From NCBI RefSeq assembly GCF_000812665.2, contig NZ_CP014327.1:186001-250000 (forward strand): a stretch of 64,000 bases of DNA. Direction: 5' to 3'. The translations under genes and the position numbers were made by a program. Each line of letters starts with the position of its first letter. Position 1 is the stretch's first letter. Below are positions 52,921 to 62,160 of the stretch, in pieces. The stretch is from Falsihalocynthiibacter arcticus. Its GTDB lineage: Bacteria; Pseudomonadota; Alphaproteobacteria; Rhodobacterales; Rhodobacteraceae. Below the pieces are notes generated by a model that made no database searches, had not been told where the DNA came from, and saw only the letters and a list, made by a program, of their open reading frames with translations.

Positions 52921-53880
52921 ATGCGGTTTTTTGTTTGGCTTTTGGCTATCGTGTCGATTCTCTGGGGCGGCTATTGGTTTGTCGGCGCGAATGCGGTGGA
53001 AAAAGCTGCGATTTCTGCCATTGAAGACGCCACCGACGCAGGGAATTCAATCACGTATTCCAGCTTGAATACGGCGGGTTTCCCAAACCGGTTTGATACG
53101 ACAATCAAGGATATCGATATTTTCACGCTTTCGGGGCTTCGATGGAAAGCTGCTTTTTTTCAAATCTTTGCCTTGAGTTATAAGCCCTATCACATCATCG
53201 CCGTCTGGCCCCACGAACAACTGATTGAATATCAGGGTATCTCGGCACAGATTTCAACGTCGGACCTTCGGGCAAGCCTCGTTGTAAAACCCAACTCCAC
53301 TCTGGCGCTCAACCGATTTCAATTGACCGGCGAGGACCTTAAAGTTGTCTTGAACGCGGGCACGACCTATCGATCGCGCGCGATTTCGGCGGCTTCTCGT
53401 CAAGGTATTCTGCCCTTTTCTCATGATTTCTTAGGGAAGATGTCTGATGTCTCTTTACCATCGATAATGGATCCGACAGGCACCGTTTCGATTGAAACCG
53501 TAGTGCTTGACACCAATCTGGAATTTGACGCTGCCCTCGGTCGAGGCGAAGTGCCCGCGAAACTCGCAGCACTCACCCTCAACCAGTTTTCGCTCTCGCA
53601 AGGGAAAGTGAATATCACTCTATCTGGTGCGCTAGCCTTTGATTCTGAGGGTTTCGCAACGGGTTCGCTCACGTTTTCGACGCCTAACTGGGAAGATGGG
53701 TTTGCGATGCTGGACGGGCTTGGTGCGATTCCCACTGAACAATCGCACATGGTTAAAACGGTGTTAAAGGGCCTCGCATCCACAAGTGGTTCCGCAACCG
53801 ATATTCATGCGCCCATCACGGTAAATCGTGGAAATATCTTTTTGGGCTTCATACCCCTTGGCTTTATCCCGCCGTTCTAA
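52921..53880 (+). CDS. DUF2125 domain protein, membrane-anchored
   Basis: The 319-residue protein starts with an N-terminal membrane anchor or signal (MRFFVWLLAIVSILWGGYWFVG), followed by AISAIEDATDAGNSITYSSL, NRFDTTIKDIDIF and a long beta-rich part. It belongs to DUF2125, an alphaproteobacterial family of unknown function with likely lipid-transfer/AsmA-like repeats. ATG 52921 follows AAAGGG; the frame is open to 52729. Likely periplasmic and anchored to the inner membrane. Its stop is four bases from the convergent extensin gene. Confidence 0.82.
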   Translation: MRFFVWLLAIVSILWGGYWFVGANAVEKAAISAIEDATDAGNSITYSSLNTAGFPNRFDTTIKDIDIFTLSGLRWKAAFFQIFALSYKPYHIIAVWPHEQLIEYQGISAQISTSDLRASLVVKPNSTLALNRFQLTGEDLKVVLNAGTTYRSRAISAASRQGILPFSHDFLGKMSDVSLPSIMDPTGTVSIETVVLDTNLEFDAALGRGEVPAKLAALTLNQFSLSQGKVNITLSGALAFDSEGFATGSLTFSTPNWEDGFAMLDGLGAIPTEQSHMVKTVLKGLASTSGSATDIHAPITVNRGNIFLGFIPLGFIPPF

Positions 53881-53883
53881 CGG

Positions 53884-54840
53884 CTATTTACAATACGATC
53901 CGCTGCGATATTTGGCGGTATCAAAATGGAAATGGTCACGATGAAAGCTATTGGCGGAAGGGCCGAGCACTGTCCCGAAGGGGCCGCAGGCGGACTGATG
54001 CATGGCGCGTAAAAGCTTGCCTTGAGCCTTGCTGTTCCACCCTTTTAGGACCGAAATTGAGACGCCATTTGCAAGAGTGATACCGGAAATATCGACGGCT
54101 TTACCTTTGCCGTGCTCTGAAATTCTTTTGCCTTTTTGGTTATTGCGCGTGCGACAGCTATACCCCGAAATAACGTCAATGCGTGCGACCCCGCCGCCAA
54201 GGCGTCCGACGGCGGGTTTTACGCCTTTTTCCACCCAATTGTGCAATGTTATGGCTGTATTGCAATCCATTGTGGCGGCTCTCGAAAGGGGAATGCCCGC
54301 GACGGAAGTTACGGATACAGGATTTTCAACACCGCAGCCTTTGATTTTTCCCGGAATGGCACTCATGGTTTGGCCGCGAATTCTGCTGCTTCCACAAATT
54401 GATCCCTTATTGCTGGTCGGGACGGATTGTGGCGCTTTCACTGCTGCGAGCGTCACAACTTCTTGCTGTGTCGTTGCGCGTGATTTCGTAACGATACGCC
54501 CCTCAGGCCGTAACAAAGGTCGCAGCGAATGTTCAACGGCGGATTTTGACGCGACCATTGTGACAGTGGTCTTTGTGACAACTTTGGTCATAGGAATTGA
54601 TTTTTTCAAGGGGGCGGTTCCCCCAAGCGCAACGGGCCGCGGAACGGGGCGTACGGAGGCACTGTAATAGACAGGAACCAGCATCAACCGCGGTTCCGAC
54701 GACACGGGCGACGTCTTAGAAACCACCCCTTCGGTCGGACGAGAAAGGGGCCGAAGCGACTGTGTTGGAGCATTGGCAATACTGACCACGGGTGCACTGG
54801 CCAACAATGCGACAAGTACTCCTGCTCCAAGTAACTTCAT
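53884..54840 (-). CDS. Extensin-like family protein, secreted
   Basis: The 318-residue protein has a signal peptide ([24 protein letters not shown]), a proline/arginine-rich linker with repeated RPL-RP elements (SLRPLSRP, VRPVPRP, SLRPLLRP) and a C-terminal extensin-like domain from about residue 150: ICGSSRIRGQTMSAIPGKI, ISGYSCRTRNNQKGKRISEHGKGKAVDISG and HRDHFHFDTAKYRSG. The His and Asp residues recall zinc D,D-peptidases of the peptidase M15-like fold, so a cell wall role is plausible but unproven. Its ATG overlaps the tyrC stop (ATGA). Confidence 0.85.
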   Translation of the reverse strand: MKLLGAGVLVALLASAPVVSIANAPTQSLRPLSRPTEGVVSKTSPVSSEPRLMLVPVYYSASVRPVPRPVALGGTAPLKKSIPMTKVVTKTTVTMVASKSAVEHSLRPLLRPEGRIVTKSRATTQQEVVTLAAVKAPQSVPTSNKGSICGSSRIRGQTMSAIPGKIKGCGVENPVSVTSVAGIPLSRAATMDCNTAITLHNWVEKGVKPAVGRLGGGVARIDVISGYSCRTRNNQKGKRISEHGKGKAVDISGITLANGVSISVLKGWNSKAQGKLLRAMHQSACGPFGTVLGPSANSFHRDHFHFDTAKYRSGSYCK

Positions 54841-55781
54841 TTTACGTCCTTTTTACCGCGCCCAAAATTTGGGGCGTCCGTATCCTGCCCTGCTTCGATA
54901 ATACCACGTCGGATGGCGCGTGTATGCGTAAAATAATCGAACAAATGGTCGCCATCACCGGTTCGAATTGCGCGTTGGAGCGCAAACAGTTCCTCGGTGA
55001 AGCGCCCAAGGATTTCAAGCGTGGCTTCTTTGTTGTTGAGGAACACATCGCGCCACATGGTCGGATCACTTGCGGCGATGCGGGTGAAATCGCGAAAACC
55101 TGCCGCCGAGTATTTAATCACTTCGCTGTCGGTAACACGTCGCAGATCGTCGGCAACCCCCACCATTGTATAAGCAATGAGGTGGGGCGCGTGGCTGGTT
55201 ACGGCGAGGACAAGATCGTGGTGCTCCGCGTCCATTTCCTCAACATTTGATCCCACACCTTCCCACAACGCGCGCAATTGCGCGATGGCGGCAGCATCGG
55301 AGTTTTCGACGGGAACAAGCAAACACCAGCGATTATCAAAGAGTTCGGCAAAGCCCGAACGCGGGCCGGAATGCTCTGTCCCTGCAAGAGGATGGCCCGG
55401 AATGAAATGCACGCCCTCTGGAATATGGGGGCCAACAGCGTCGATAACCGCTCGCTTCACAGAGCCAACATCCGTAACGGTCGCACCCTTTTTCAAATAG
55501 GGAGCAATCTCCTGTGCGACGGATTCCATTGCGCCTATCGGCACGCAGAGCACAATAAGGTCTGCCCCTTCACAAGCTGCGGCGGCGCTGTCACAAACTT
55601 CGTCGCACAATCCGATTTCACGCGCCGTGTCTCTTGTTTCTTGGCTCCGAGCGTATCCTGTTACGGTGCCCACGAGATTTGCGCGTTTCATTGCCCAAAA
55701 AAGCGACGAAGCAATCAGGCCCAATCCAATGAGGGCGACCTTGCCGTAAACCGGTGCGCGCTGTGGTGCCGAACCGCTCAT
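54837..55781 (-). CDS. Prephenate/arogenate dehydrogenase
   Basis: The enzyme oxidatively decarboxylates prephenate or arogenate for tyrosine synthesis. The 314-residue protein has the dinucleotide fold [19 protein letters not shown], then [34 protein letters not shown] with the catalytic His, and [15 protein letters not shown]. Substrate preference (prephenate or arogenate) is not decidable here. It overlaps hisC by four bases upstream and the extensin gene by four bases downstream. Confidence 0.92.
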   Translation of the reverse strand: MSGSAPQRAPVYGKVALIGLGLIASSLFWAMKRANLVGTVTGYARSQETRDTAREIGLCDEVCDSAAAACEGADLIVLCVPIGAMESVAQEIAPYLKKGATVTDVGSVKRAVIDAVGPHIPEGVHFIPGHPLAGTEHSGPRSGFAELFDNRWCLLVPVENSDAAAIAQLRALWEGVGSNVEEMDAEHHDLVLAVTSHAPHLIAYTMVGVADDLRRVTDSEVIKYSAAGFRDFTRIAASDPTMWRDVFLNNKEATLEILGRFTEELFALQRAIRTGDGDHLFDYFTHTRAIRRGIIEAGQDTDAPNFGRGKKDVK

Positions 55782-56893
55782 TGCGGGCCTTCAATCGTCG
55801 GTTCGGAAAGGACTGCGTTAAAAAAGTTGGAAATGGTGTGCGCGACACGGCGGCAAGACGCCTCATCCCCCACGGTGATCCGCAGGCAATTTGGCAATCC
55901 ATAGGCTGCGACCTGACGCACAATCAGCCCCTCATTTGCGAGGGCCTGATTACAAGCTTCGGCCTGCTCTTCATCGGCAAAACGCGCTAAAATGAAATTG
56001 GCAAAAGATGTATCGCATTCAATCCCAAGCTCCAACAAAGCTAAGGTGAGCCATTTGCGCATCCGCGCGTTTTCTTTACGGCATTTGTCGACAAAACCGA
56101 CATCACGTACTGCGGCCTCGGCCGAAGCAAGCCCCGCCGACGAAAGGTTAAAGGGGCCGCGAATACGGTTAAGAACCTCGATCACGTGGCGTGGACCATA
56201 GCCCCAGCCAACCCGCAATCCACCAAGCCCGTAGATCTTGGAAAACGTCCGCGTCATCACGACATTGTCGAGCTTATCAACCAACGCTGTGCCGCCGTCG
56301 TAGCCCTCAACATATTCGGCATAGGCGCCGTCAATCACAAGAAGGGCTTGCTCAGGAATACCTGCCGCCAACCGTGCCATGTCACGACCACTGATCATCG
56401 TTCCCGTTGGGTTGTTCGGGTTCGCGATAAAAACTAGTCTGGTCTTGGGCGTACAAGCGACAAGGATCGCATCCACATCCGCAACACGCTCTTTTTCGGC
56501 AACTTTCACGGGCGTTGCGCCCACAGCAAGAGTCGAAATCGGATACATCAAAAAGCCATGTTCCGTGTAAACCACTTCGTCGCCTGGCCCGGCGTAGGCT
56601 TGGCACAAAAAGGTAATGACCTCATCCGAACCCGCGCCGCAAATGATGCGATCCGCGTCCAAATCATGGATTTGTGCAATGGCGGTGCGCAGCTCGATGT
56701 GATCGGAAGAGGGGTAGCGATTGAGGCTGTGCATTTCGCGCGCGTAGGCCACTTTTGCTGCATCCGACGCACCCAAAGGGTTTTCATTGGAGGACAGTTT
56801 CACCACATGCTCCATGCCCTCTACTGCGGATTTCCCCGATTTGTAGAGTTCAATTTGCAAAATACCTGGCTGTGGCTGGATAGTGGCACTCAT
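55778..56893 (-). CDS. hisC: Histidinol-phosphate aminotransferase
   Basis: A fold type I PLP enzyme of 371 residues used in histidine synthesis; in this group HisC-like enzymes also transaminate aromatic keto acids. Motifs in order: [49 protein letters not shown] and the PLP lysine in [21 protein letters not shown]. Fusion-like overlap with the tyrC gene (ATGA) supports a shared role in aromatic amino acid synthesis. GGGGAG precedes the ATG. Confidence 0.94.
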   Translation of the reverse strand: MSATIQPQPGILQIELYKSGKSAVEGMEHVVKLSSNENPLGASDAAKVAYAREMHSLNRYPSSDHIELRTAIAQIHDLDADRIICGAGSDEVITFLCQAYAGPGDEVVYTEHGFLMYPISTLAVGATPVKVAEKERVADVDAILVACTPKTRLVFIANPNNPTGTMISGRDMARLAAGIPEQALLVIDGAYAEYVEGYDGGTALVDKLDNVVMTRTFSKIYGLGGLRVGWGYGPRHVIEVLNRIRGPFNLSSAGLASAEAAVRDVGFVDKCRKENARMRKWLTLALLELGIECDTSFANFILARFADEEQAEACNQALANEGLIVRQVAAYGLPNCLRITVGDEASCRRVAHTISNFFNAVLSEPTIEGPQ

Positions 56894-56909
56894 AATAGGC
56901 TCCCCTTAT

Positions 56910-56933
56910 GGGCTGGTTCTAGCGAGCCAGCCC
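56910..56933. other. Hairpin between the class V gene and hisC
   Basis: GGGCTGG and CCAGCCC form a perfect seven-pair stem with a ten-base loop, 17 bases upstream of the hisC ATG. It is either a U-less terminator of the class V gene or part of the hisC leader. Confidence 0.4.
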
Positions 56934-57021
56934 AAGCTTTTCCATACGCAAATTGCGGCTAGGGCAAAGGTCAGTGGAAAACTTGACGATTGTCAGAAGG
57001 CGTGGCCGCGGGGCCACTATT

Positions 57022-58452
57022 CTAGCTTGCGCGCTTTACCCGTGGCACAAAGCGCGCGGTCGCTGCGTCAGCTTGGTAATATTCCATGTATTCCTGCGCA
57101 TTTTCCGCCAGCTCAATCAAGCTGTGAATGACTTTATGCGCAGTTTCATCCGCCATCAAATAGCTGAAATTCAAACGCACCCAGCCCGGTTTCCTAAGCT
57201 CTTCACCGCCCCGAATTGCCGCCAACAAAGCCTCTGACTCCGGACGCTCAATCCCCAACAATCGATGCGCATACGGGCCCGCACAGGCACATCCGCCACG
57301 CGCCTGAATGCCATAGACGTCGGACAACATCCGCGTAAACAATTGCTGGTGGATCGGCGCACCCTTTGAATCAGTGATACACAGACTGAAAATCGGAAGC
57401 CGCTTTGCGGTCATATTCCCCAAAACTTCAATTTGTGGATGCGCCAAAAATGCGGCCATCGCTGCGGAACAAAATTTCGTTTCACGCTCTGAAATCAGAG
57501 CATAGCCTACGCGCTCCTTAACCAAAAAAGCGAGGGCTGCGCGGATATCACCGAGGACATTCGGCGTTCCAGCCTCTTCGCGCGCCTCGACCTTCTGAGA
57601 ATATGCCTGCGCCCAAGGCGAAACAAAATCAACCGTCCCACCTCCGGGACGGCTTGGCTTATCCCGCACAACACTGGCGCGACGGAGCACCAAAATACCC
57701 GACGACCCCGGTCCTCCCGCAAATTTATGTGGCGAAATCACCACGGCATCCTTGGCCAAATCCCCCTGCCCCATATCGATCGAAACATAGGGGCCAGCGC
57801 CCGCATAATCCCAAACAGCCAAGGCTCCGTGCGATTTAAGCAGCCCTGTCGTTTTCTCGTCGTCCGTCAAAATTCCGGTTACGTTCGACGCCTTTGAGAA
57901 CGCCCCAATTTTGAGGTCGAAATCGGCATAGGTTTCGAGAGCCGTTTCCAAGTACGTAAGGTCGGGACCACCGGTGCTTGCCTCGGGAATTTCCACGACC
58001 GTTGCCGCAGATTCACGCCATGGGAGGATGTTCGAATGGTGCTCATAGGGACCAACAAATACGACGGCTTTCTTGACTTCATTCACGCCAAGCAGGGACA
58101 CAAGCTGGTTGATCCCCGCAGTCGCCCCCGATCCGGAAAACACCACAGCACAGTCGGGACCTGCCCCCGTCAATCGAGCGATCTCCGCCCGTGCTGCCGC
58201 GCGCAATTTTGTCATATACGCCCCGCAATAGGACGCCTCCGTATGCGAATTTGCGTAATATGGCAGGACTTCCTCAAGCATAAAACTTTCGACTTGTTGC
58301 AAGGCACGTCCCGATGCAACGTAGTCAGCATAGACCAGCGGCACGTCGCCATTGAGGCCCGGAATCATGACGCCCTCCCCGATCAACCCATTTCGGAAAG
58401 CGGCAATCGGGTCTGAAAAATCTATGGCATGCTTAAATGAGGTGAGTGGCAT
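57022..58452 (-). CDS. Class V aminotransferase-fold PLP enzyme (cysteine desulfurase-like)
   Basis: The 476-residue protein has VYADYVASGRALQQVESFML, YYANSHTEASYCGAYMTKLRA, FSGSGATAGINQLVSLL and the PLP lysine in VVISPHKFAGGPGSSGILVL. Near the end a cysteine pair appears in ARGGCACAGPYAHRLLG. It belongs to the class V fold with cysteine desulfurases and SufS, but the sequence around the lysine and the long C-terminus do not match IscS/SufS closely, so the substrate is open. The divergent lrp gene suggests an amino acid substrate. Confidence 0.82.
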   Translation of the reverse strand: MPLTSFKHAIDFSDPIAAFRNGLIGEGVMIPGLNGDVPLVYADYVASGRALQQVESFMLEEVLPYYANSHTEASYCGAYMTKLRAAARAEIARLTGAGPDCAVVFSGSGATAGINQLVSLLGVNEVKKAVVFVGPYEHHSNILPWRESAATVVEIPEASTGGPDLTYLETALETYADFDLKIGAFSKASNVTGILTDDEKTTGLLKSHGALAVWDYAGAGPYVSIDMGQGDLAKDAVVISPHKFAGGPGSSGILVLRRASVVRDKPSRPGGGTVDFVSPWAQAYSQKVEAREEAGTPNVLGDIRAALAFLVKERVGYALISERETKFCSAAMAAFLAHPQIEVLGNMTAKRLPIFSLCITDSKGAPIHQQLFTRMLSDVYGIQARGGCACAGPYAHRLLGIERPESEALLAAIRGGEELRKPGWVRLNFSYLMADETAHKVIHSLIELAENAQEYMEYYQADAATARFVPRVKRAS

Positions 58453-58535
58453 TATACTTCCTTACTACTTAGCCAATAAATACCCCATGATTGCGGCATA
58501 TTTTACCCAAATTTCATTGCATTTCCATGATTTTT

Positions 58536-58551
58536 TGTGTCAGATGACACA
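58536..58551. promoter_or_regulatory. Palindrome touching the lrp start codon
   Basis: TGTGTCA-GA-TGACACA is a perfect seven-base inverted repeat with a two-base spacer; its last A is the first base of the lrp ATG. It is a candidate operator for autoregulation by the Lrp protein and control of the facing PLP enzyme gene. Confidence 0.5.
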
Positions 58552-59015
58552 TGATTGCAAAAAATATAGATCAAATTGACCGCCGCATCCTTGCCGAATT
58601 ACAACGCGATTCGACGCTTTCCCAGCGCGCAATTGCCGAAAAAGTAGGCCTCTCGCAAAATGCGTGCTGGCGACGCATTCAAGCCATGACGCAGGACGGT
58701 GTTTTGCAAGGCGCGACCGCGCGGATTGACCGGCGCAAACTCGGCCTCACGCTCGTGGTTTTCGTTATGCTGCGCACGCGTCATCACTCAGCGGAGTGGT
58801 TGCGAGACTTCAGACGGCACGTGCTGACCATTCCAGAGGTTGTGGATTTTCACAGAATTGGCGGCGATTACGACTATCAACTCAAGGTCGTGACCGAGAG
58901 TATGGATACCTATGATAAGGTTTATCAACGCTTGATCGAGGGGGTCGAACTGGATGGCGTCACCAGTTATTTCGCGATGGAAAGCATAGCCGAAGGACGC
59001 GCCCTTCCCCTGTAG
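58551..59015 (+). CDS. Lrp/AsnC family transcriptional regulator
   Basis: A 154-residue regulator with helix-turn-helix IDQIDRRILAELQRDSTLSQ, RAIAEKVGLSQNACWRRIQAM and RAM domain LVVFVMLRTRHHS, VVDFHRIGGDYDYQLKVVTE. It faces the class V PLP gene across 98 bases. An in-frame TGA at 58545 fixes ATG 58551 as the first possible ATG start, yet no Shine-Dalgarno sequence precedes it, so the mRNA may be leaderless. Target genes are inferred from position only. Confidence 0.92.
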   Translation: MIAKNIDQIDRRILAELQRDSTLSQRAIAEKVGLSQNACWRRIQAMTQDGVLQGATARIDRRKLGLTLVVFVMLRTRHHSAEWLRDFRRHVLTIPEVVDFHRIGGDYDYQLKVVTESMDTYDKVYQRLIEGVELDGVTSYFAMESIAEGRALPL

Positions 59016-59020
59016 AAAGC

Positions 59021-59045
59021 AAAAAGGGCCACCCGAAGGCAGCCC
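59021..59045. terminator. Terminator between lrp and rpsD
   Basis: On the minus strand GGGCTGCC-TTCG-GGTGGCCC forms an eight-pair stem (two wobble pairs) with a stable TTCG loop, followed by TTTTT: a good terminator of rpsD. The stem follows the lrp stop by six bases and may also end lrp transcripts. Confidence 0.82.
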
Positions 59046-59072
59046 ATTTCGTATACTCTGGTGTGGCGAAGA

Positions 59073-59693
59073 TTAGTTCTTCGCGTAGAATTCCACAACA
59101 AGGTTTGGTTCCATTACAACTGGGTAAGGAACATCGCCAAGAGTTGGCGTGCGAACGAATGTCGCTGTCATTTTGTTGTGATCTACGTCCATGTAGTCAG
59201 GCACATCGCGCTCAGACAATTGTGTGGCTTCGATGACAACTGCGATTTGACGCGAACGATCACGTACGGCAATCACGTCGCCTTCTTTAACGCGGTAGGA
59301 CGGGATGTTAACCTTGTTGCCATTCACTGTGACGTGGCCGTGGTTCACGAATTGACGTGCAGCAAAAACTGTTGCAACGAATTTCGCGCGGTAAACAACG
59401 GCGTCGAGGCGGCGTTCGAGAAGACCGATCAAGTTTTCACCTGTATCGCCTTTTACACGCTCAGCTTCGCCATAGATGCGGCGGAATTGCTTTTCGGTCA
59501 GGTCGCCGTAGTAGCCTTTAAGCTTCTGCTTGGCGCGCAACTGTGTACCGAAGTCGGAAATTTTACCTTTACGGCGTTGACCGTGTTGGCCGGGGCCGTA
59601 TTCGCGACGATTTACTGGGGATTTAGGACGGCCCCAGATGTTTTCGCCCATGCGACGGTCGATTTTATGTTTGGCAGACGTACGTTTAGTCAC
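59073..59693 (-). CDS. rpsD: 30S ribosomal protein S4
   Basis: The 206-residue assembly-initiating protein: [41 protein letters not shown]4 RNA-binding domain [21 protein letters not shown] with [22 protein letters not shown]. The gene uses a GTG start at 59693 with GAAAGGA upstream. It stands alone rather than in the alpha operon, as usual in alphaproteobacteria. Two stable hairpins lie directly upstream (59714-59749). Confidence 0.97.
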   Translation of the reverse strand: MTKRTSAKHKIDRRMGENIWGRPKSPVNRREYGPGQHGQRRKGKISDFGTQLRAKQKLKGYYGDLTEKQFRRIYGEAERVKGDTGENLIGLLERRLDAVVYRAKFVATVFAARQFVNHGHVTVNGNKVNIPSYRVKEGDVIAVRDRSRQIAVVIEATQLSERDVPDYMDVDHNKMTATFVRTPTLGDVPYPVVMEPNLVVEFYAKN

Positions 59694-59713
59694 GACTGGA
59701 TCCTTTCAAGTGC

Positions 59714-59749
59714 GCTCGAAACCGAGCTAGTGAAAGGTGCTTTCCTTTC
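59714..59749 (-). promoter_or_regulatory. Tandem hairpins in the rpsD leader
   Basis: GCTCG-AAAC-CGAGC (59714-59727) and GAAAGG-TGCTTT-CCTTTC (59732-59749) are perfect short stems 20-56 bases upstream of the rpsD start. They could form a translation-control leader; S4 is an autoregulator in E. coli, but no alphaproteobacterial S4 leader is known to me. Confidence 0.35.
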
Positions 59750-59870
59750 CGACGAACCCCGAAAGGCCCCTCGGCGACAGAACATCCCTTGCGGGAGTCT
59801 CAAACACCAAAGAAATATCCCGACTACGAGAGCCGGGAACTTGAGGCTTATATAAGCTGGGAATGTGGAG

Positions 59871-60965
59871 TCAATGGGCTAGACGCGGGAATTTCCCACT
59901 ATCGTGCTGCAAAATTGCGGCTTCAGATGCGGACAGGTTGCGCCGCGCATATTCACCATACCCGTGCGTATCATAAGCGAGGTTTGGAAATGCCTCCAAA
60001 AGCGCCACACGCTGGCTATCTTCTATCACCCCTAGCGCCATATTTGCAGGATGGAAACTCTCGCTTTGAACCCCGTTTGCCCAGACAATTTGATGGCTTT
60101 CGAGCATGAGGTGCACATAGGTCACCTCGCGCACCTTGTGGTCAATCGTGATCGACAGGTCGTTGATCAAGTCCTTCGCGGCGACCAAAACTTCTGATGT
60201 ATTAAACAAGAGTTGCGCCGCGGGACCACTCACAAGCATCCGGTGATTTGGTGACACTAAAAGATCACTCTCGGGTTCATCATCTTTCAACGCGCCGGCA
60301 CGAATACGCACGGGGCGAAATTCCGGCATCGCGTAAAGGCGCGCGCCCGTCATGCGCCGTGCCCCAATCCACTGGATTTGCTGACACCCGTTGTCCTTTG
60401 TTTGGATGCTATCCCCCACAGACAAGCTTTCAACCAGACGGGGGCCGTCCTCTGTGCGGATCAAGGTTCCCGCAGCAAAACAAATCATACAACTCGTAGG
60501 GGTATTGGACATTTGCTGGTGTCGTGCATCGCGCAACACACGGTGCACAATCCATAAATCAGTATCCGCTGGGGGCACTTCGTCCAAGAACATCAAAAGC
60601 GGACGAGGCGATGCCGCGATTTCAATCATCGTCACGGTGTATGTTCGACGGCCATCAGTCACGGTAAATCCGTTATCCAAAGAGATGTCTTGGCCCTCGA
60701 TATCATCAATATTCTGGTTTCTTGTCGCATCTACCGCATCGCCCATAAGGCGCTGTACCATGCGTGCTGCACGTTTTCTGAGGTCTGCCGATCCCTTGGC
60801 TTCGTGAAGGCGCAATACGCCCTGAGGGCCATCGACCCGCACAGGAGTTCCGCTCCAACGCCAGTTGGCGCCTACCGTTAACGCATCCACATCTGCAGCG
60901 TTCTCGCCGTCTATTGCGGTTTGCGTCCAAGTGATGACAAACGTGCCCTTAAAGCCCGTTTTCAT
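59871..60965 (-). CDS. Hint-domain protein with intact cysteine
   Basis: The 364-residue protein has an N-terminal 150 residues of unknown fold (KTGFKGTFVITWTQTAIDGE onwards, a start I associate with a Roseobacter Hint group) and a Hint domain from Cys162: ICFAAGTLIRTEDGPRLVES, QQIQWIGARRMTG, LVSPNHRMLVSG and the late VHLMLESHQIVWANGVQSES. Unlike inteins there is no C-terminal HN block, so only hedgehog-type self-cleavage would be expected. It is upstream of rpsD in the same direction. A CtrA-like site lies 24-38 bases before its ATG. Role unknown. Confidence 0.82.
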   Translation of the reverse strand: MKTGFKGTFVITWTQTAIDGENAADVDALTVGANWRWSGTPVRVDGPQGVLRLHEAKGSADLRKRAARMVQRLMGDAVDATRNQNIDDIEGQDISLDNGFTVTDGRRTYTVTMIEIAASPRPLLMFLDEVPPADTDLWIVHRVLRDARHQQMSNTPTSCMICFAAGTLIRTEDGPRLVESLSVGDSIQTKDNGCQQIQWIGARRMTGARLYAMPEFRPVRIRAGALKDDEPESDLLVSPNHRMLVSGPAAQLLFNTSEVLVAAKDLINDLSITIDHKVREVTYVHLMLESHQIVWANGVQSESFHPANMALGVIEDSQRVALLEAFPNLAYDTHGYGEYARRNLSASEAAILQHDSGKFPRLAH

Positions 60966-60988
60966 ATGCCTGTATGCCTGCTCTTTTT

Positions 60989-61003
60989 TTAATTATTCGT
61001 TAA
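60989..61003 (-). promoter_or_regulatory. Candidate CtrA-binding site upstream of the Hint gene
   Basis: TTAA-N7-TTAA, the CtrA consensus half-site pair with exact spacing, in an AT-rich stretch just upstream of the Hint gene start at 60965. AT-richness makes a chance match possible. Confidence 0.35.
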
Positions 61004-61053
61004 TTTCTAGCACACAGTGAATCTTTTTGGGAAGAACGTAAACTATCTTTCAC

Positions 61054-61431
61054 CTAAAAGCGTCGCCTAAGGGCCACAGACCCAACAACCTGACCTTCGC
61101 TTTGTTCGTCAAATTCTTTGCCCAAATAGGTAAGTCCATAGAAAACCGGATGGCTCTCGCCCTGCCATTGTACCCCAGCACGTGCCCGCACGCGATTTTG
61201 GTTTAGGGTTATCCCATCCTGAGACGGCAAATATTGCGAGCTTTCGACAAAAGCGATGTCGCCACCAACAAGAAAGGACACCCCATATGCGCGCTCAAAC
61301 GTAGCTCGGTAAGGCTGCCCCGTGCCCACATCCCGCAGCCAAAGATCATTTTGCCCGACGAAGGCGATGATCGATGGGATGTCTTCGGCGCAGATCTCGC
61401 GGCCCCTTTTCTGAACAACCTCAACCGGCAA
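61054..61431 (-). pseudogene. 3' fragment of an outer-membrane beta-barrel gene, probably LpxR-like (DUF2219)
   Basis: The fragment encodes about 120 residues: LWLRDVGTGQPYRATFERAY, VSFLVGGDIAFVESSQYLP, RVRARAGVQWQGESHPVFYG and LTYLGKEFDEQSEGQVVGSVALRRRF, a strand pattern with C-terminal Phe, resembling the end of Rhodobacterales lipid A deacylase LpxR family proteins. The frame is closed upstream by TAA near 61440 and has only a TTG at 61431 with no signal peptide, so the gene has lost its 5' two thirds. The sequence upstream belongs to a tniQ-like gene on the opposite strand, so this looks like a rearrangement end point. LpxR assignment rests on memory of the C-terminal pattern. Confidence 0.6.
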
Positions 61432-62160
61432 GTTAGCGCGTTAGATCTACAGAGCGAGCTGAGCCTGTCGCGTTCACAATTCGAGTTACTTCGGAAAGAC
61501 GGGTATTTTTCTCCCACCCTCTCAGCCGCTGGGCACAAGCCATTGTGGGACATTGCGCAAGCGCGTTCGTTCATCAATGGCCTGTTACGCGGTGCTGAAA
61601 CGGTGCTGATACCCCGGCAGCAATGGGTAGATTTGGCCAAAGCTAGCCAGCGATCGAAGATCCGACCGGGACAAATAGTCGAACTCATTGCCGAGGGACG
61701 GCTCACCCGTATTGGAAAATTGGAAAGCAAAAATGACTACGCCAGCATCCTCGTTCACTTTGAGGAGCTCGAGAGTCTTCTGGATCGACCTGATGCACCG
61801 GGGATGACCATCGACGCATTCGCACGCTCCGTCGGCCTCAAACCTCCTCAAGCCGGACGCTTGATCAAGAAGGGACACACGCCAGCAACCTTCGCCCGAA
61901 ATCCGAAAACCCTTGCTCAGCAACATTACATGCAAGAGAAGGACGTTGTTGCTTTCAAAGAACATTTTGTCACGCTACGGGAGCTGGCGATATTGCTGGG
62001 TCAGAGCTGGCAATCCTTAAACGCCACACTTCGCAAATCCCAAGTAACTGCATTTAGCCCAGACGGCTTGGATTATGGCCTTTTGTATGAATGGGCGGCA
62101 TTGGAAGAGAATGACATCGTGCGCCAGCCTCACCGCATTAAAGGCAGCTCCCATTCTTGA
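61234..62160 (+). pseudogene. 3' fragment of a tniQ-like transposition gene
   Basis: From about 61430 the plus-strand frame reads like the C-terminal part of alphaproteobacterial TniQ-family proteins: ELSLSRSQFELLRKDGYFSP, HKPLWDIAQARSFINGLLRG, KIRPGQIVELIAEGRL and FARSVGLKPPQAGRLIKKGH, ending ITAFSPDGLDYG-like (VTAFSPDGLDYGLLYEW). TniQ helps target site selection in Tn7/Tn5053-type elements. The ATG at 61234 and the first 65 codons lie in the antisense of the LpxR-like fragment and look meaningless. No tniA/tniB neighbour is present. I read it as a residue of a transposition or recombination event; expression is unlikely. Confidence 0.6.

Noticed and set aside
59846-59857. Perfect 12-base palindrome GCTTATATAAGC after the Hint gene
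   Set aside because: AT-rich short palindrome with no loop, probably chance; no partner copy noticed.
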